Counted from the first letter of the stretch, positions 43,322 through 53,258 are shown. The stretch: 64,000 bases of DNA from Azoamicus sp964355565 (GCA_964355565.1 CAYHDJ010000002.1:15516-79515); one strand, 5' to 3'. Numbers and translations are program-made. Notes: a model not told the origin generated them from the letters alone.

Positions 43322-44203
43322 TCAAAATAACAACGCATTAATAATGCTAACGCTATCCTTTAATAAAAACTTCTCCTTATTTTCAATATAAAACACATTA
43401 GAACCAAACTTTTTAGCCCACTTCAATTGATTATTAGATAAATCAATGGTAGATTTCAAAATTGATTTAACTGCATTCAAAAAACACATCTTATTATCTA
43501 AATAAAGCCATAAATCTTTATATCCAATAGACCTAATAGATTGAGAGTTAACTGTTAAATCTCCTCTAGAATATAGCGCTTCAACTTCAGATAAAAAACC
43601 ATCAGCTAACATCCCCAAAAGCCTATTTTTTATTTTACAGTAAAAAACTTCCTTATTAAATGGCACTAAAAAAATATTCACAAATTTAAAACAAAAAATA
43701 TCAGAATTAAAATAATCAAACAAACAAAATTTATCTCTATAAACTTTATTAAATGTATTTAAACATTTACCATTTTTATCATCTTTTGTCAAAAATTCAA
43801 AAAAACTTTTAAAAAAAATATTAAAGTTTTTGTTAAATAAAAAACTTTTAAAAAATTTAAAAAAATTTTGTAAATACCAAATATACATCATAGTTCCACC
43901 AACAAACACAGGAATTTTACCATGATAAAAACAATCTAACACTATAAAAAATGCATCAACACAAAAATCCCAAACAGAATAAGTTTCACTTGGATCTTTA
44001 ATAGATATTAAATGATGTACAATTTTACTTCTAATAAAATAACTTGGTTTACCAGTTCCTATATCCATATATTTATATATCATACTCGCATCAGCATTAA
44101 GAATCTCAATTGGAAAATAATTATATAAATCAACTGATAATTTAGTTTTACCAACGCATGTAGGCCCAATTATAAAAATAATTAAATTATTTAAATGTAA
44201 CAT
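43322..44203 (-). CDS. miaA: tRNA dimethylallyltransferase MiaA
   Basis: Adds the isopentenyl group to A37 of tRNAs reading UNN codons. 293 residues, with the P loop IIGPTCVGKTKLSVDL, NADASMIYKYMDIGTGKPS, VPVFVGGTMMYIWYL and, near the C-terminus, RSIGYKDLWLYL. The middle part is degenerate and very phenylalanine-rich. It precedes hflK, as in other gammaproteobacteria. Codons starting with U are frequent here, which may explain its retention. Confidence 0.93.
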   Translation of the reverse strand: MLHLNNLIIFIIGPTCVGKTKLSVDLYNYFPIEILNADASMIYKYMDIGTGKPSYFIRSKIVHHLISIKDPSETYSVWDFCVDAFFIVLDCFYHGKIPVFVGGTMMYIWYLQNFFKFFKSFLFNKNFNIFFKSFFEFLTKDDKNGKCLNTFNKVYRDKFCLFDYFNSDIFCFKFVNIFLVPFNKEVFYCKIKNRLLGMLADGFLSEVEALYSRGDLTVNSQSIRSIGYKDLWLYLDNKMCFLNAVKSILKSTIDLSNNQLKWAKKFGSNVFYIENKEKFLLKDSVSIINALLF

Positions 44204-44236
44204 AAATATTAATAAAAATATCAGACTTAAACAATC

Positions 44237-44659
44237 TTATTGCATAACAGATTGATCAAACAGCCACTGTTCAACCAAAATAACCGCTGAACAAGCATTC
44301 ACAGAAAAAAAAACAGTTCTGTCGTTTTTATTCCTATCAATCAAAAACACTCGTCTAGCCTGCCAGGTGGATAAATTCTCATTAACAAAGATGACAGGAA
44401 TTAAAAACGACAATCTTAAATCAAATGCAAAATTATCTATTTTATCTAATAAAAACGAATTATCATATAAATCACTAATTGGATAACCTATAACAATGCA
44501 CTGCGGACTCCAAAATTCCAATATAGAGGCTATATAATAATTTCTAATGTAGTTTTCTTTAACAAAAATAGAAAACAACGGAGAAGCCGAGCATGTTAAA
44601 AATTGCCCAACTGCTACACCAACATAATTAACACCAAAATCAAAACCTAAAACAAACAA
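44237..44659 (-). CDS. ruvX: Pre-16S rRNA processing nuclease YqgF (RuvX)
   Basis: RNase H-fold protein that matures 16S rRNA 5' ends. A TTG at 44659 with an AGGTGAGG ribosome-binding site 6 bp upstream gives 140 residues, the family length (E. coli 138). Motifs are VLGFDFGVNYVGVAVGQ, CIVIGYPIS, FVNENLSTWQARRVF and SVNACSAVILVEQWL. The open frame continues back to 44746 inside mobA but has no support. It overlaps nothing after the corrected start and lies 7 bp after the mobA stop. Confidence 0.85.
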   Translation of the reverse strand: MFVLGFDFGVNYVGVAVGQFLTCSASPLFSIFVKENYIRNYYIASILEFWSPQCIVIGYPISDLYDNSFLLDKIDNFAFDLRLSFLIPVIFVNENLSTWQARRVFLIDRNKNDRTVFFSVNACSAVILVEQWLFDQSVMQ

Positions 44660-44666
44660 AAACGCC

Positions 44667-45236
44667 TCACCTATAATCAACACATAATAATAAATTATAA
44701 GAAATATTAAAGTTAAAAAAATAAAATCTAAAAAATGAATGTACATTACAACATTTAGATAGGATAAATAATAAAAGAGTTTGAATAGAAAAAAAAAATT
44801 TTTCTAAAAAAAAACAAAACTTAAATAATAATAAATAAACACTAAAAGAAATAGATAATAAAATCGGCAACAAAAAATTCTCAAAAAAACTTGAATAAAA
44901 ACAATTATAATTAAAAATAAAATATAAAATAAAACTAGTATTCAAAAAACAAACATCTACAGGAACAAACAAAAAACATAAAAATTTATTAACAAATTTT
45001 GAAAAAAATACAGTCAACAAAGCTGAAATTGGCCCACAATTCTTTACTATATCAAAAAAACACGAATACCCACTATACTTTCCACCAACATAAACATCAA
45101 CAAAACCAACATCAAATAATAAATTTAATCTAGAATCTAAAAAAGAATATCTACCAAAAACAAATAAAACTTTATCTTCACCAAATCTACTAGAAGCTCC
45201 ACCAGCCAAAACGCTTGGACAAATATATCTAAACAT
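44667..45236 (-). CDS. mobA: Molybdenum cofactor guanylyltransferase MobA
   Basis: Links GMP to molybdopterin to form the MGD needed by NarG. The 189-residue protein begins with the nucleotide-binding motif SVLAGGASSRFGEDKVLFVFG (LAGGxSxRFGxDK), then GPISALLT and a CFLFVPVDVCFL segment matching the Mg-binding region. The C-terminal half is highly degenerate and dominated by phenylalanine and leucine, so activity is plausible but not certain. It ends the moa/moe/mob series behind the nar genes. Confidence 0.87.
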   Translation of the reverse strand: MFRYICPSVLAGGASSRFGEDKVLFVFGRYSFLDSRLNLLFDVGFVDVYVGGKYSGYSCFFDIVKNCGPISALLTVFFSKFVNKFLCFLFVPVDVCFLNTSFILYFIFNYNCFYSSFFENFLLPILLSISFSVYLLLFKFCFFLEKFFFSIQTLLLFILSKCCNVHSFFRFYFFNFNISYNLLLCVDYR

Positions 45237-45240
45237 AAAA

Positions 45241-45663
45241 TTAAAATGAATTAATCCAATTATAACTTAAATCTAAATAATGCTCTTTTTTCCAAATTGG
45301 AATGGAATGCTTTATATATTCAACTATTGCTGTACAAGTTAAAAATGATGTTGCCCTATCAATAGAACTAACACAAACAATTAAATTCACCTCCCCAACA
45401 TACAATATTCCAGACCTCTGAAAAATACAAATCTTACAAACTTTATCGCACAACAATAAATCAAAACACTTTTTATTCAACAATGAATATACCAATGAAT
45501 TAAAAACATAATAATTAACAAAACTAACTTCTTTGCCATAGTTTATATTTCTAATAGTACCAATGAATGAAAAAACTGCCCCAGCAGCATCATTAAAAAC
45601 AGACATTACCAAATTAACATCTAACCTTGAATCACATATATTTATAATCAACTTATCATGCAT
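45241..45663 (-). CDS. moaE: Molybdopterin synthase catalytic subunit MoaE
   Basis: With MoaD converts cyclic pyranopterin monophosphate to molybdopterin. From the ATG at 45663, just after the moaD stop, it has 140 residues: AAGAVFSFIGTIRNINYGKEV, then RSGILYVGEVNLIVCVSS and EYIKHSIPIWKKEHYLD, the MoaE active-site lysine region (PIWKKE). It is somewhat shorter than in E. coli (150). Confidence 0.92.
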   Translation of the reverse strand: MHDKLIINICDSRLDVNLVMSVFNDAAGAVFSFIGTIRNINYGKEVSFVNYYVFNSLVYSLLNKKCFDLLLCDKVCKICIFQRSGILYVGEVNLIVCVSSIDRATSFLTCTAIVEYIKHSIPIWKKEHYLDLSYNWINSF

Positions 45664-45664
45664 A

Positions 45665-45925
45665 TCACCCTCCAGAAAATGGCGGTAATAAACAAATAAT
45701 ATCATTATTAATTAAAACATAATCATCACTTAATATGTTAACTCCATCAGAAAAAACAGACCTACTCAAAACATATTCAAAATTTAAAAACGAACTATTT
45801 TTAAATTTATTCAATAATTCGCCTCTTAATAAAAAAATAGACAAATCGTCAGATATATCAATAGATAAATTATCAGAAAAATAATCTTGAAAAATTCCAA
45901 ACATCTTAACATTTACCGTAATCAT
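45665..45925 (-). CDS. moaD: Molybdopterin synthase sulfur carrier MoaD
   Basis: Ubiquitin-fold sulfur carrier of 86 residues. It begins ITVNVKMFGIFQDYF and ends in the required Gly-Gly tail (LLPPFSGG), where the thiocarboxylate forms. MoeB, the adenylating enzyme, is not in this cluster. The start overlaps moeA by 20 bp. Confidence 0.92.
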   Translation of the reverse strand: MITVNVKMFGIFQDYFSDNLSIDISDDLSIFLLRGELLNKFKNSSFLNFEYVLSRSVFSDGVNILSDDYVLINNDIICLLPPFSGG

Positions 45926-47177
45926 AATATTTAACTAAATTATAAGGTTGATAAAAATAAACATTCAAAATATCGCCCTTCATAGCTCTATCAGTCATCC
46001 GTAAAAACGCAAAAGAATTAGATCTAGAAAAAGATTGTACTTTAAATGATTGTTGATCAGTAACTATTTTAACATAAAATTTTGAATTATAAAAATAAGT
46101 AAAAGACTTTAAAAATAAATCACACTTACGCTCAAACAAATAATCTCCATCTAACACAGCTTTTAACGGTTCATCAAAAAAACATCCATTCAAATGTTGT
46201 AAAAAAGGGTAAATAAAAAATCTTAAACCAATTATTGAAGAAATAGGATTTCCAGGTAAACAAAAAAAATAATTGGATCTATACTTAGCAAATAAAATAG
46301 GTTTTCCAGGTTTTATGGAAATTCCATGAAAAAGAATACGAGCTCCCAACTCAATCAAAAACGTTGGAATAAAATCTGCTCTACCTTTAGAAACGGCTCC
46401 AGTGGTTATAATAATACTGTTTTTTTCATAAGACAAAATATTATAAATTTTCTTTTTAAAAACATTTTTAAAATCACTGCTAACACCTAAATAAACCACA
46501 TCAATCCCAAGCTCTTTAAAAAAACTTATAAAATAGCACGCTATGGAATTTTTAACATAAAATCTATCAGAGTCTAAATTAAACGAATCAGTAATCTCAT
46601 CACCAGTACAAATCAAAAAAATTTTCAAACAATTAAAAACAGAAAGTTCAGACACTCCAAAAGCAGAAACTGACATAATATTAGCACAAGAAATAATTTG
46701 TCCTTTTCTTATTAAAAAATCACCAAACGCAAAATCTTCACCTAAAAATCTAACATTTTCATATAAATTTAAATATCGTGTAATAATTAAATCAAATGGA
46801 TTATTATCTTTTAAACAAGCATCTTCTATTTTAACAACAACATTAAACCTAGACGGCAGTCTTGCTCCGGTCATAATTTCAATAACATAATCCCCATCAA
46901 AATCATTAAAATCAACTAAATTGCCAGCTTTTATAATATCAATTATAAAAAAATTATTACTAATACAACTGAAATTATAATTAATCTTAAAAAAATTAAA
47001 AGCATAACCATCCATTGCAGCATTGCTAAAAACAGGAATATAATTAAAAGCAACCAAATCAAAACAATTAACCATTTTAACAGAATCAATTAGTTTTACG
47101 CTTACACGTCTATTTGACAAAACAGACTTATCACTACTGTTAAATAAAATATCTAATGCAAAAAAATAATTAATCAT
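45906..47177 (-). CDS. moeA: Molybdopterin molybdenumtransferase MoeA
   Basis: Inserts molybdate into molybdopterin. 423 residues with PVFSNAAMDGYAFN, YVIEIMTGARLP, the catalytic-domain segment IIITTGAVSKGRADF, SIKPGKPILFA and LPGNPISSIIGLRFF. All four MoeA domains seem present. The start overlaps the end of the moaC-mogA gene by 4 bp. It contributes the last metal step before MobA. Confidence 0.95.
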   Translation of the reverse strand: MINYFFALDILFNSSDKSVLSNRRVSVKLIDSVKMVNCFDLVAFNYIPVFSNAAMDGYAFNFFKINYNFSCISNNFFIIDIIKAGNLVDFNDFDGDYVIEIMTGARLPSRFNVVVKIEDACLKDNNPFDLIITRYLNLYENVRFLGEDFAFGDFLIRKGQIISCANIMSVSAFGVSELSVFNCLKIFLICTGDEITDSFNLDSDRFYVKNSIACYFISFFKELGIDVVYLGVSSDFKNVFKKKIYNILSYEKNSIIITTGAVSKGRADFIPTFLIELGARILFHGISIKPGKPILFAKYRSNYFFCLPGNPISSIIGLRFFIYPFLQHLNGCFFDEPLKAVLDGDYLFERKCDLFLKSFTYFYNSKFYVKIVTDQQSFKVQSFSRSNSFAFLRMTDRAMKGDILNVYFYQPYNLVKYYDYGKC

Positions 47178-48178
47178 ATTTTATTTATATTAAACACAGC
47201 ATGTAATAATAATTTTTCTAATGAACTTAAACATTCAGAGACAGCTGATGGATTACCTGGCAACGAAACTATTAAAGTTTTTTTATAAACGCCAGCCACA
47301 GACCTACTTAGCCAGGAATTATTAGAATAAAATGCTCCATTTAATCGCAAAAACTCGCCTATGCCAGGAATAATCTTATGACATAAATTATTAACAACAT
47401 CAACAGTAATATCCCTATCAGATACACCAGTACCACCAGATGTAATAACAACATTTGGAGAATAAATGTCAATATAATTTTTTAAAACGTTAAATAAAAC
47501 GAATTTATCATCAGGCAAAATAATATCAGTTAATATATTACTGCCTCTATGCATAAAAAAATTAAATAATACTCCTCCAGATAAATCTTGATACCTGCCC
47601 AAACTAGCTCTATCACTAACAGTAACCAAAAACACAGACATACTATTTAAATTAACCAACTCAGTTAAAAAATATTTTCTAAAATGAGATGGTATTTTAT
47701 CTAAAGACCCAATAAAAGCTGCGTTTTCACCACCATCTTTAAATAACAAATTGACGGCTTTTATATAACTATGTGGATTATATTTCTTAGTCAAATCATA
47801 AACTGTCAATAATGCAATAACAACGCCAACCATAGCTTCCATTTCCAATCCAGTCTTAGCATGAGCAAATACAAAAGAATAAACATCTATACTATAAGTA
47901 TCTTCATTAAGTAACACATGCAAAAAAACATTCTCAATACTGATAGGATGACATAAAAAGAGCATATTTGCTGTATTTTTAACAGCGTGTATGCCAGCAA
48001 TTTCAGCTAAAATTAATGGATTTCCTTTTTCTATATGCCCATCTTTAATAAGAAAAAAAACTTCTTTACCAATATAAATAGATCCAAAAACACATGCTCT
48101 TCTATAAGATGTTTTCTTTAAACTAATATCTATCATTCTATAAGACGTTGCACTACTAAAATCAACCACGTTAACCAC
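47174..48178 (-). CDS. Fused MoaC-MogA/MoaB molybdopterin biosynthesis protein
   Basis: Single 334-residue protein with two domains. Residues 1 to about 160 are MoaC, which with MoaA makes cyclic pyranopterin: VNVVDFSSATSYRMIDISLKK, LCHPISIENVFL, HAKTGLEMEAMVGVVIALLTVYDLTKK. Residues about 178-334 are MogA/MoaB, which adenylates molybdopterin: VSVSDRASLGRYQDLSG-like segment, VITSGGTGVSDRDITVDV and SLPGNPSAVSECLSSL. Fusions of this type are known in other bacteria. It overlaps moaA by 8 bp upstream and moeA by 4 bp downstream. Confidence 0.93.
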   Translation of the reverse strand: MVNVVDFSSATSYRMIDISLKKTSYRRACVFGSIYIGKEVFFLIKDGHIEKGNPLILAEIAGIHAVKNTANMLFLCHPISIENVFLHVLLNEDTYSIDVYSFVFAHAKTGLEMEAMVGVVIALLTVYDLTKKYNPHSYIKAVNLLFKDGGENAAFIGSLDKIPSHFRKYFLTELVNLNSMSVFLVTVSDRASLGRYQDLSGGVLFNFFMHRGSNILTDIILPDDKFVLFNVLKNYIDIYSPNVVITSGGTGVSDRDITVDVVNNLCHKIIPGIGEFLRLNGAFYSNNSWLSRSVAGVYKKTLIVSLPGNPSAVSECLSSLEKLLLHAVFNINKI

Positions 48179-49145
48179 CTATAGACGATAATGTTTTAAT
48201 ACTACCAAATTTATTATCATATAAAAAATGCGATTTAGACTTAATTTTAATTTTTTCTAATAAAAAATTTATTAAATCATTTTTTTTACTAGCAGAATCT
48301 AAAAAACCCCTAATTGAGTACCCAACATCTCCAAATAAACATAAAAACAAATCACCACAAGAAGATATACGAAGCCTGTTACAATCATCACAAAAATAAT
48401 TGGAATATGGCATAATGAAACCAATACTCCCTAAAAAATCAGGATTATTAAACACCATTGCAGGCCCTGCAGATATTGATTTATTTAAATTTTTCAACCA
48501 TCCATTACGCAACAAAAAAGCACTTAAATAAGTAGAGCTTAAACATATAGAATTGTTACGTTTAATATCCAACGTTTCCATCTGATCTATAAATCTAACA
48601 TCCAATCTTTTATATTTAATTAAGGAATAAAAATTTTCAAAATCTAAAAATGAAAAAAAATCAGACAACACAATATTTAATTTAACCTTTAAACCAAGTT
48701 CTAAACACAAAAAAATACCCTTAACAACTTCATCGAAGTAATTCTTACCTGTCATAAAAACAAATTTTTTCTTGTCCAATGAATCTAAACTAATATTCAC
48801 ACCACTAAACCCAGCGTTTCTTACGTCATGCGCTATCTTATAAAGTTTATAACCATTGGTAGTAAAAACTAAAGACTTTATAGTAGAAAAATCAGATATA
48901 CATCGCCCTATATCTAAAAAATCATTTCGTATAGTTGGTTCTCCACCAGTTAATCTAACCTTTACTATTCCCAGATCAGAAAATGCTGCTATTAAATTCT
49001 TAATTTCACTCAAAGTTAAATAAGACTTTTTATCAAACTTTCTAAAATCAGGCAAACAATACTTACAGTTAAAATTACATGCATCTGTAATAGATAACCT
49101 CAAATAATAAAAAAATCTATTATAATTATCAATCAATGAACTCAT
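48171..49145 (-). CDS. moaA: GTP 3',8-cyclase MoaA
   Basis: Radical-SAM enzyme of the first molybdenum cofactor step. 324 residues with the N-terminal cluster motif DACNFNCKYCLPDFRK (Cys23, 27, 30), KVRLTGGEPTIRNDF, VNISLDSLDKKKF and the second cluster site CDDCNRLRISSCGDLFLC. The C-terminal GG needed for GTP binding is present (SSIGG). It overlaps narK2 by 4 bp. Confidence 0.96.
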   Translation of the reverse strand: MSSLIDNYNRFFYYLRLSITDACNFNCKYCLPDFRKFDKKSYLTLSEIKNLIAAFSDLGIVKVRLTGGEPTIRNDFLDIGRCISDFSTIKSLVFTTNGYKLYKIAHDVRNAGFSGVNISLDSLDKKKFVFMTGKNYFDEVVKGIFLCLELGLKVKLNIVLSDFFSFLDFENFYSLIKYKRLDVRFIDQMETLDIKRNNSICLSSTYLSAFLLRNGWLKNLNKSISAGPAMVFNNPDFLGSIGFIMPYSNYFCDDCNRLRISSCGDLFLCLFGDVGYSIRGFLDSASKKNDLINFLLEKIKIKSKSHFLYDNKFGSIKTLSSIGG

Positions 49146-50416
49146 GATTGACTTATCGTTTTATCAACAGCTAAAATAGCACAATGCATCCAAATAACTG
49201 ATACACAAACAATAAAAAATAACAACATAAAACAACTAGTCCATACTCCAACAATATCATTCAACAATCCAAAAACTATTGGACAACAAAACCCACCTAA
49301 ACCACCTATCAAACCAACTATTCCACCAACAGCTCCCACCCCAGAAGGATAATAAACTGCAATATGTTTATAAACAGCTGCCTTTCCAAGAGACATGAAA
49401 AAACCTAAAAACATAGTCAATATAACAAACGGTATTAAAGTAATTCTCAAACTGAATGTTATATCACCAGAAGTGCCTTGAATTATATAATTTGTGGCTG
49501 GATAAGACATAAAAAACAAACACAACCCAGAACCAATAAAAGTAAGATACATAACTTTTCTAGCACCTAAACGATCAGACATAACACCACCAAGTGCTCT
49601 AAAAACACTACCTGGGAATGAATATAAAGACGTTAACATACCTGCCGCCTTGATATCAAGTCCATAAACACCTATATAATATCTAGGCAACCATAAAGCT
49701 AAAGCTACAAACGCACCAAAAACAAAAAAATAATAGAATGAAAACCTCCAAACTTGAATATTCTTTAATGGATATAATTGTTCTGCCATACCAACACTTT
49801 TCATATTAAATTTCTTTCTATGCTCTAAAACAGGATCATCCTTGGAAAAAATATAAAAACTGATGGCAGTAATACATAAAACAATAGAATAAACTTTAGC
49901 AACACCATGCCAGCCCAAAAATAATAAAAATGGTGCTCCAAAATTAGTAAGAGCAGCTCCAAAATTACCCATACCAAAAATACCTAAAGCCGTGCCTTGC
50001 AAACTTTTAGGATACCATCTAGAAACATAAGCAATTCCAACAGCAAAACCACCACCAGCCAAACCAACCCCCAAGGCTGCGCAAATGCACTGATAATAAT
50101 CATTACAAAAAGTTAAAAGAAAAAGAGAAAAAGATGATAACAACATCAATATAGTAAAAACTATCTTACCGCCATATTTATCAGTCAACATGCCAAGCAA
50201 CAACCTGCATAAAGAACCTGTCAAAATTGGAGTGGCTACTAATAACCCAAACTGAGTATCACTTAATCCAATCTCATATTTTATCCTTATACCTATAATA
50301 GAAAAAATAGTCCATACAGCAAAACAAAAAGTAAATGAAATAGTGCTAAGCAATAATGCTCTCAGCCTATCATTTTTTGAAACATTATCATACATAGAAT
50401 CACTAAAACTAATCAT
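49142..50416 (-). CDS. narK: Nitrate/nitrite transporter NarK2 (MFS)
   Basis: Inner-membrane carrier for nitrate or nitrite, 424 residues, twelve predicted helices. It carries the substrate arginines in helix 2 (TGSLCRLLLGML) and helix 8 (GSVFRALGGVMSDRLGAR) and the nitrate signature GIFGMGNFGAALTNFGAP in helix 5 with a second, GAVGGIVGLIGGLGGF, in helix 11. It lies 13 bp after narI, while the other narK copy lies before narG, so the two probably have different modes (symport and exchange). Which is which cannot be told from this reading. Confidence 0.93.
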   Translation of the reverse strand: MISFSDSMYDNVSKNDRLRALLLSTISFTFCFAVWTIFSIIGIRIKYEIGLSDTQFGLLVATPILTGSLCRLLLGMLTDKYGGKIVFTILMLLSSFSLFLLTFCNDYYQCICAALGVGLAGGGFAVGIAYVSRWYPKSLQGTALGIFGMGNFGAALTNFGAPFLLFLGWHGVAKVYSIVLCITAISFYIFSKDDPVLEHRKKFNMKSVGMAEQLYPLKNIQVWRFSFYYFFVFGAFVALALWLPRYYIGVYGLDIKAAGMLTSLYSFPGSVFRALGGVMSDRLGARKVMYLTFIGSGLCLFFMSYPATNYIIQGTSGDITFSLRITLIPFVILTMFLGFFMSLGKAAVYKHIAVYYPSGVGAVGGIVGLIGGLGGFCCPIVFGLLNDIVGVWTSCFMLLFFIVCVSVIWMHCAILAVDKTISQS

Positions 50417-50429
50417 TAAGACCCTTTTC

Positions 50430-51113
50430 CTATCTCAAAACTCTAACTATTTGATACCCAGTTCTTAAAAAATACAAATATGGTAAACTAAAGACATGGA
50501 CCAACCTAGTAAACGGAAATATAATAAAAATAATCATACCTAAAAACAAATGCGCTTTGAAAATAAAATGTTCATTAATAACATACAAATGCAAATTGGG
50601 AGAACAGGTGAAAATACCTTGTACCCAATTAGCAAGTGACATCATAGTGCTTGGATCATGAATATGATGATATGATATAAAAATGGATAGCAATCCCAAT
50701 AATAGTTGCACATAAAGAAGCAATAAAACATAAATATCAGAAAATCTACTAGTCAAATTAATACGATCATCAAATATACGTCTATATATCAACATAGATA
50801 ACCCAATAAAACAAAACACGCCAGCAATACCACCACTAGTCATAGCTACTAACTGTTTGTTTTCAGCTGATATAAACTTTACATATAAAAAATGCGGCGT
50901 AATCAACCCCAAAAAATGACCAACCATCAAAAATATAATTCCAAAATGAAAAAAATTACTGCCAATGAAAAACATTTTATCTGCTAACAATTGGCTAGAA
51001 CTACTTTTCCAAGAATATTGATTGTTTTCATATCTACAAATAGATCCAAAAATAAAAATAAAAATAGCAATATAAGGCAAATAAGAAAATAAAAAAACAT
51101 TCAAAAAAGACAT
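50430..51113 (-). CDS. narI: Respiratory nitrate reductase gamma subunit NarI
   Basis: Diheme cytochrome b that oxidises quinol and passes electrons to NarH. 227 residues, five membrane helices. The four heme ligands are at His56, His66, His188 and His206, matching E. coli 56/66/187/205 in the segments FFHFGIIFLMVGHFLGL and FKAHLFLGM...RLVHVFSLP. It lies 25 bp after narJ. Confidence 0.97.
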   Translation of the reverse strand: MSFLNVFLFSYLPYIAIFIFIFGSICRYENNQYSWKSSSSQLLADKMFFIGSNFFHFGIIFLMVGHFLGLITPHFLYVKFISAENKQLVAMTSGGIAGVFCFIGLSMLIYRRIFDDRINLTSRFSDIYVLLLLYVQLLLGLLSIFISYHHIHDPSTMMSLANWVQGIFTCSPNLHLYVINEHFIFKAHLFLGMIIFIIFPFTRLVHVFSLPYLYFLRTGYQIVRVLR

Positions 51114-51138
51114 GATAACTCCTATTAAAGAAAAAATA

Positions 51139-51750
51139 TTAAAAAACTTTTATATCTTCCCAACTTTTATCAACAGACTGATCCAACCTCTTATCCAACA
51201 AGGCCTTTTTAACTATATTTTCGTCAGATTTTATATTAGACAAAGACTCTAAAGCAAAAAAAATAACATTATACATACTATTTTTTTCCAACAACCTATT
51301 ACCAACTATAGCTATAATATTAATTATCTCGCCTAACAAGACAGCCGCTTTGTCAACAGATAAAATAGACAAATATTCAAGAAACACAGGTATATAATCT
51401 GGCAATTCATAACCTGATAATATATCGAAATCAGATGCCCTATACAAATTCTTAAGATCTACCATGGCCATACCTCTATCTCTAGAATCGCCATGAATAT
51501 GTTCAAATAAATAAAGAGACAAGTGTCTTTGTCTATCGAACAAAGACACATAACATTCCTGTAACAATATTAAATCTGTGCTTTCAATATATTTGCAAAA
51601 TGTCATTAATTTTTCTATATAAAAACTATCTAAGATAGACTCTTTTCGCAAAATATCCTCAACAACAAAAATATATTCTTTTAACTCCTCAGTTGGATAC
51701 AAAAGTAATGTAGAAAAAATCTTATAAGTTCTCAACTTTATCAAAATCAA
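51139..51750 (-). CDS. narJ: Nitrate reductase molybdenum cofactor assembly chaperone NarJ
   Basis: Dedicated chaperone inserting the molybdenum cofactor in NarG. 203 residues, helical, with YKIFSTLLLYPTEELKEYI, SLYLFEHIHGDSRDRGMAMVDLK and GYELPDYIPVFLEYLSIL, typical of NarJ/DmsD. It overlaps narH by 4 bp. Confidence 0.94.
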   Translation of the reverse strand: MILIKLRTYKIFSTLLLYPTEELKEYIFVVEDILRKESILDSFYIEKLMTFCKYIESTDLILLQECYVSLFDRQRHLSLYLFEHIHGDSRDRGMAMVDLKNLYRASDFDILSGYELPDYIPVFLEYLSILSVDKAAVLLGEIINIIAIVGNRLLEKNSMYNVIFFALESLSNIKSDENIVKKALLDKRLDQSVDKSWEDIKVF

Positions 51751-53258
51751 ACACCACCAAATAAATTTTTAACTTTATTATCATTAGAAACACTGAAATA
51801 TTCCAAAGAATCAGATCCAGATTTATCAAAACTACATCCACTTCTATATGCAAAAGCATCACCGCTATAATCACGTCTAGCCGTAGGAATAACAAATCTA
51901 TCCTCATAATTAGCTATAGCCATGTAACGATACATCTCCTCTACTTGATTAACATCTAATCCAACAGCATTTAAAATATCATGATTAATAAAACCGTCCA
52001 CTAACTTGCATCTCATATATGTTCTCATGGCCAAAATTCTATTCAATGACCGTATAACAACACCATCATTTCCACCACTCAACATGTTTGACAAATATCT
52101 TATAGGAATCCTTAAATCAGCAAGATCAGGAAATATTCCATTAACCCCTATTTTACCTGAATCTATAGCATTTTGTATAGGACTTAAAGGCGGGATATAC
52201 CAAACCATAGGCAAGGTTCTATATTCAGGATGTAAAGGCAATGCAATCTTCCAATCAACAGCCATTTTATAAATAGGTGAACGTTGAGCAGCCTTTATCC
52301 AATTAGCTGAAATACCATGACTAATAGCAGTATTAATAACTTCACTATCATTAGGATCTAAAAAAATATCTAATTGTTGTTCATATAAATCATCAATATT
52401 TTTTGTCAATGCTGCTGACTTTATTTTATCAGCATCGTATAAAATAATACCAACTGAACGAATTCTACCAACACAAGTTTCTGAACAAATAGTGGTTTCG
52501 CCAGATTCAATACGAGGAAAACAAAAAATGCATTTTTCAGATTTTCCAGAATGCCAATTATAATAAACTTTCTTATAAGGACAAGCACTAACACACATTC
52601 TCCAACCGCGACATCTATTTTGATCAACTAAAACTATACCATCTTCTGCGCGTTTATAAATTGCGCCAGACGGACAAACCGCTATACAAGCTGGATTCAA
52701 ACAATGCTCACACAACCTAGGTAAATAAAACATAAAAGTATTTTTAAAAGATCCGTAAATCTCTTTATTTATACCATTAAAATTATAATCTAAACTACGT
52801 TTGGAAAATTCCCCACCTAATATTTCTTCCCAATTAGGGCCGGACTTTATAGTATCCATATACTTGCCTGTTAAAATAGAAACAGCTCTAGCTGATGGAG
52901 CATATTTGAACTTTTCAGAGCTTTGCAAACAACTATAATTAAATGTAAAAGGCTCATAATAATCATCAATAATTGGCAAATCAGGATTTGCAAAAAGTTT
53001 TAAAAAAATACTTACTTTGCCGCCAATATTAGGCTCTAAATCACCATTGTCATTTATTTTCCATCCACCATTCCATTTTTTTTGTGACTCCCAGTTATTT
53101 GGATACCCTACTCCAGGCTTAGTTTCTACATTATTAAACCACGCATACTCAACCCCTTTTCTAGAAGTCCAAACATTTTTACAAGTAACAGAGCACGTAT
53201 GGCAACCTATACATTTATCCAAATTAAGAATCATTCCTATATGCGCACGAATTTTCAT
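51747..53258 (-). CDS. narH: Respiratory nitrate reductase beta subunit NarH
   Basis: Four-cluster ferredoxin-like electron-transfer subunit, 503 residues. The N-terminal cluster is LDKCIGCHTCSVTCKNVW (Cys16, 19, 22, 26); further groups are CEHCLNPACIAVCPSGA, NRCRGWRMCVSACPYKK, with tryptophan for one cysteine in the three-iron cluster, and SEKCIFCFPRIE...CSETCVGRIR. The C-terminal part is normal. Its start overlaps the narG stop by one base. A GGAG ribosome-binding site precedes the ATG. Confidence 0.98.
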   Translation of the reverse strand: MKIRAHIGMILNLDKCIGCHTCSVTCKNVWTSRKGVEYAWFNNVETKPGVGYPNNWESQKKWNGGWKINDNGDLEPNIGGKVSIFLKLFANPDLPIIDDYYEPFTFNYSCLQSSEKFKYAPSARAVSILTGKYMDTIKSGPNWEEILGGEFSKRSLDYNFNGINKEIYGSFKNTFMFYLPRLCEHCLNPACIAVCPSGAIYKRAEDGIVLVDQNRCRGWRMCVSACPYKKVYYNWHSGKSEKCIFCFPRIESGETTICSETCVGRIRSVGIILYDADKIKSAALTKNIDDLYEQQLDIFLDPNDSEVINTAISHGISANWIKAAQRSPIYKMAVDWKIALPLHPEYRTLPMVWYIPPLSPIQNAIDSGKIGVNGIFPDLADLRIPIRYLSNMLSGGNDGVVIRSLNRILAMRTYMRCKLVDGFINHDILNAVGLDVNQVEEMYRYMAIANYEDRFVIPTARRDYSGDAFAYRSGCSFDKSGSDSLEYFSVSNDNKVKNLFGGV

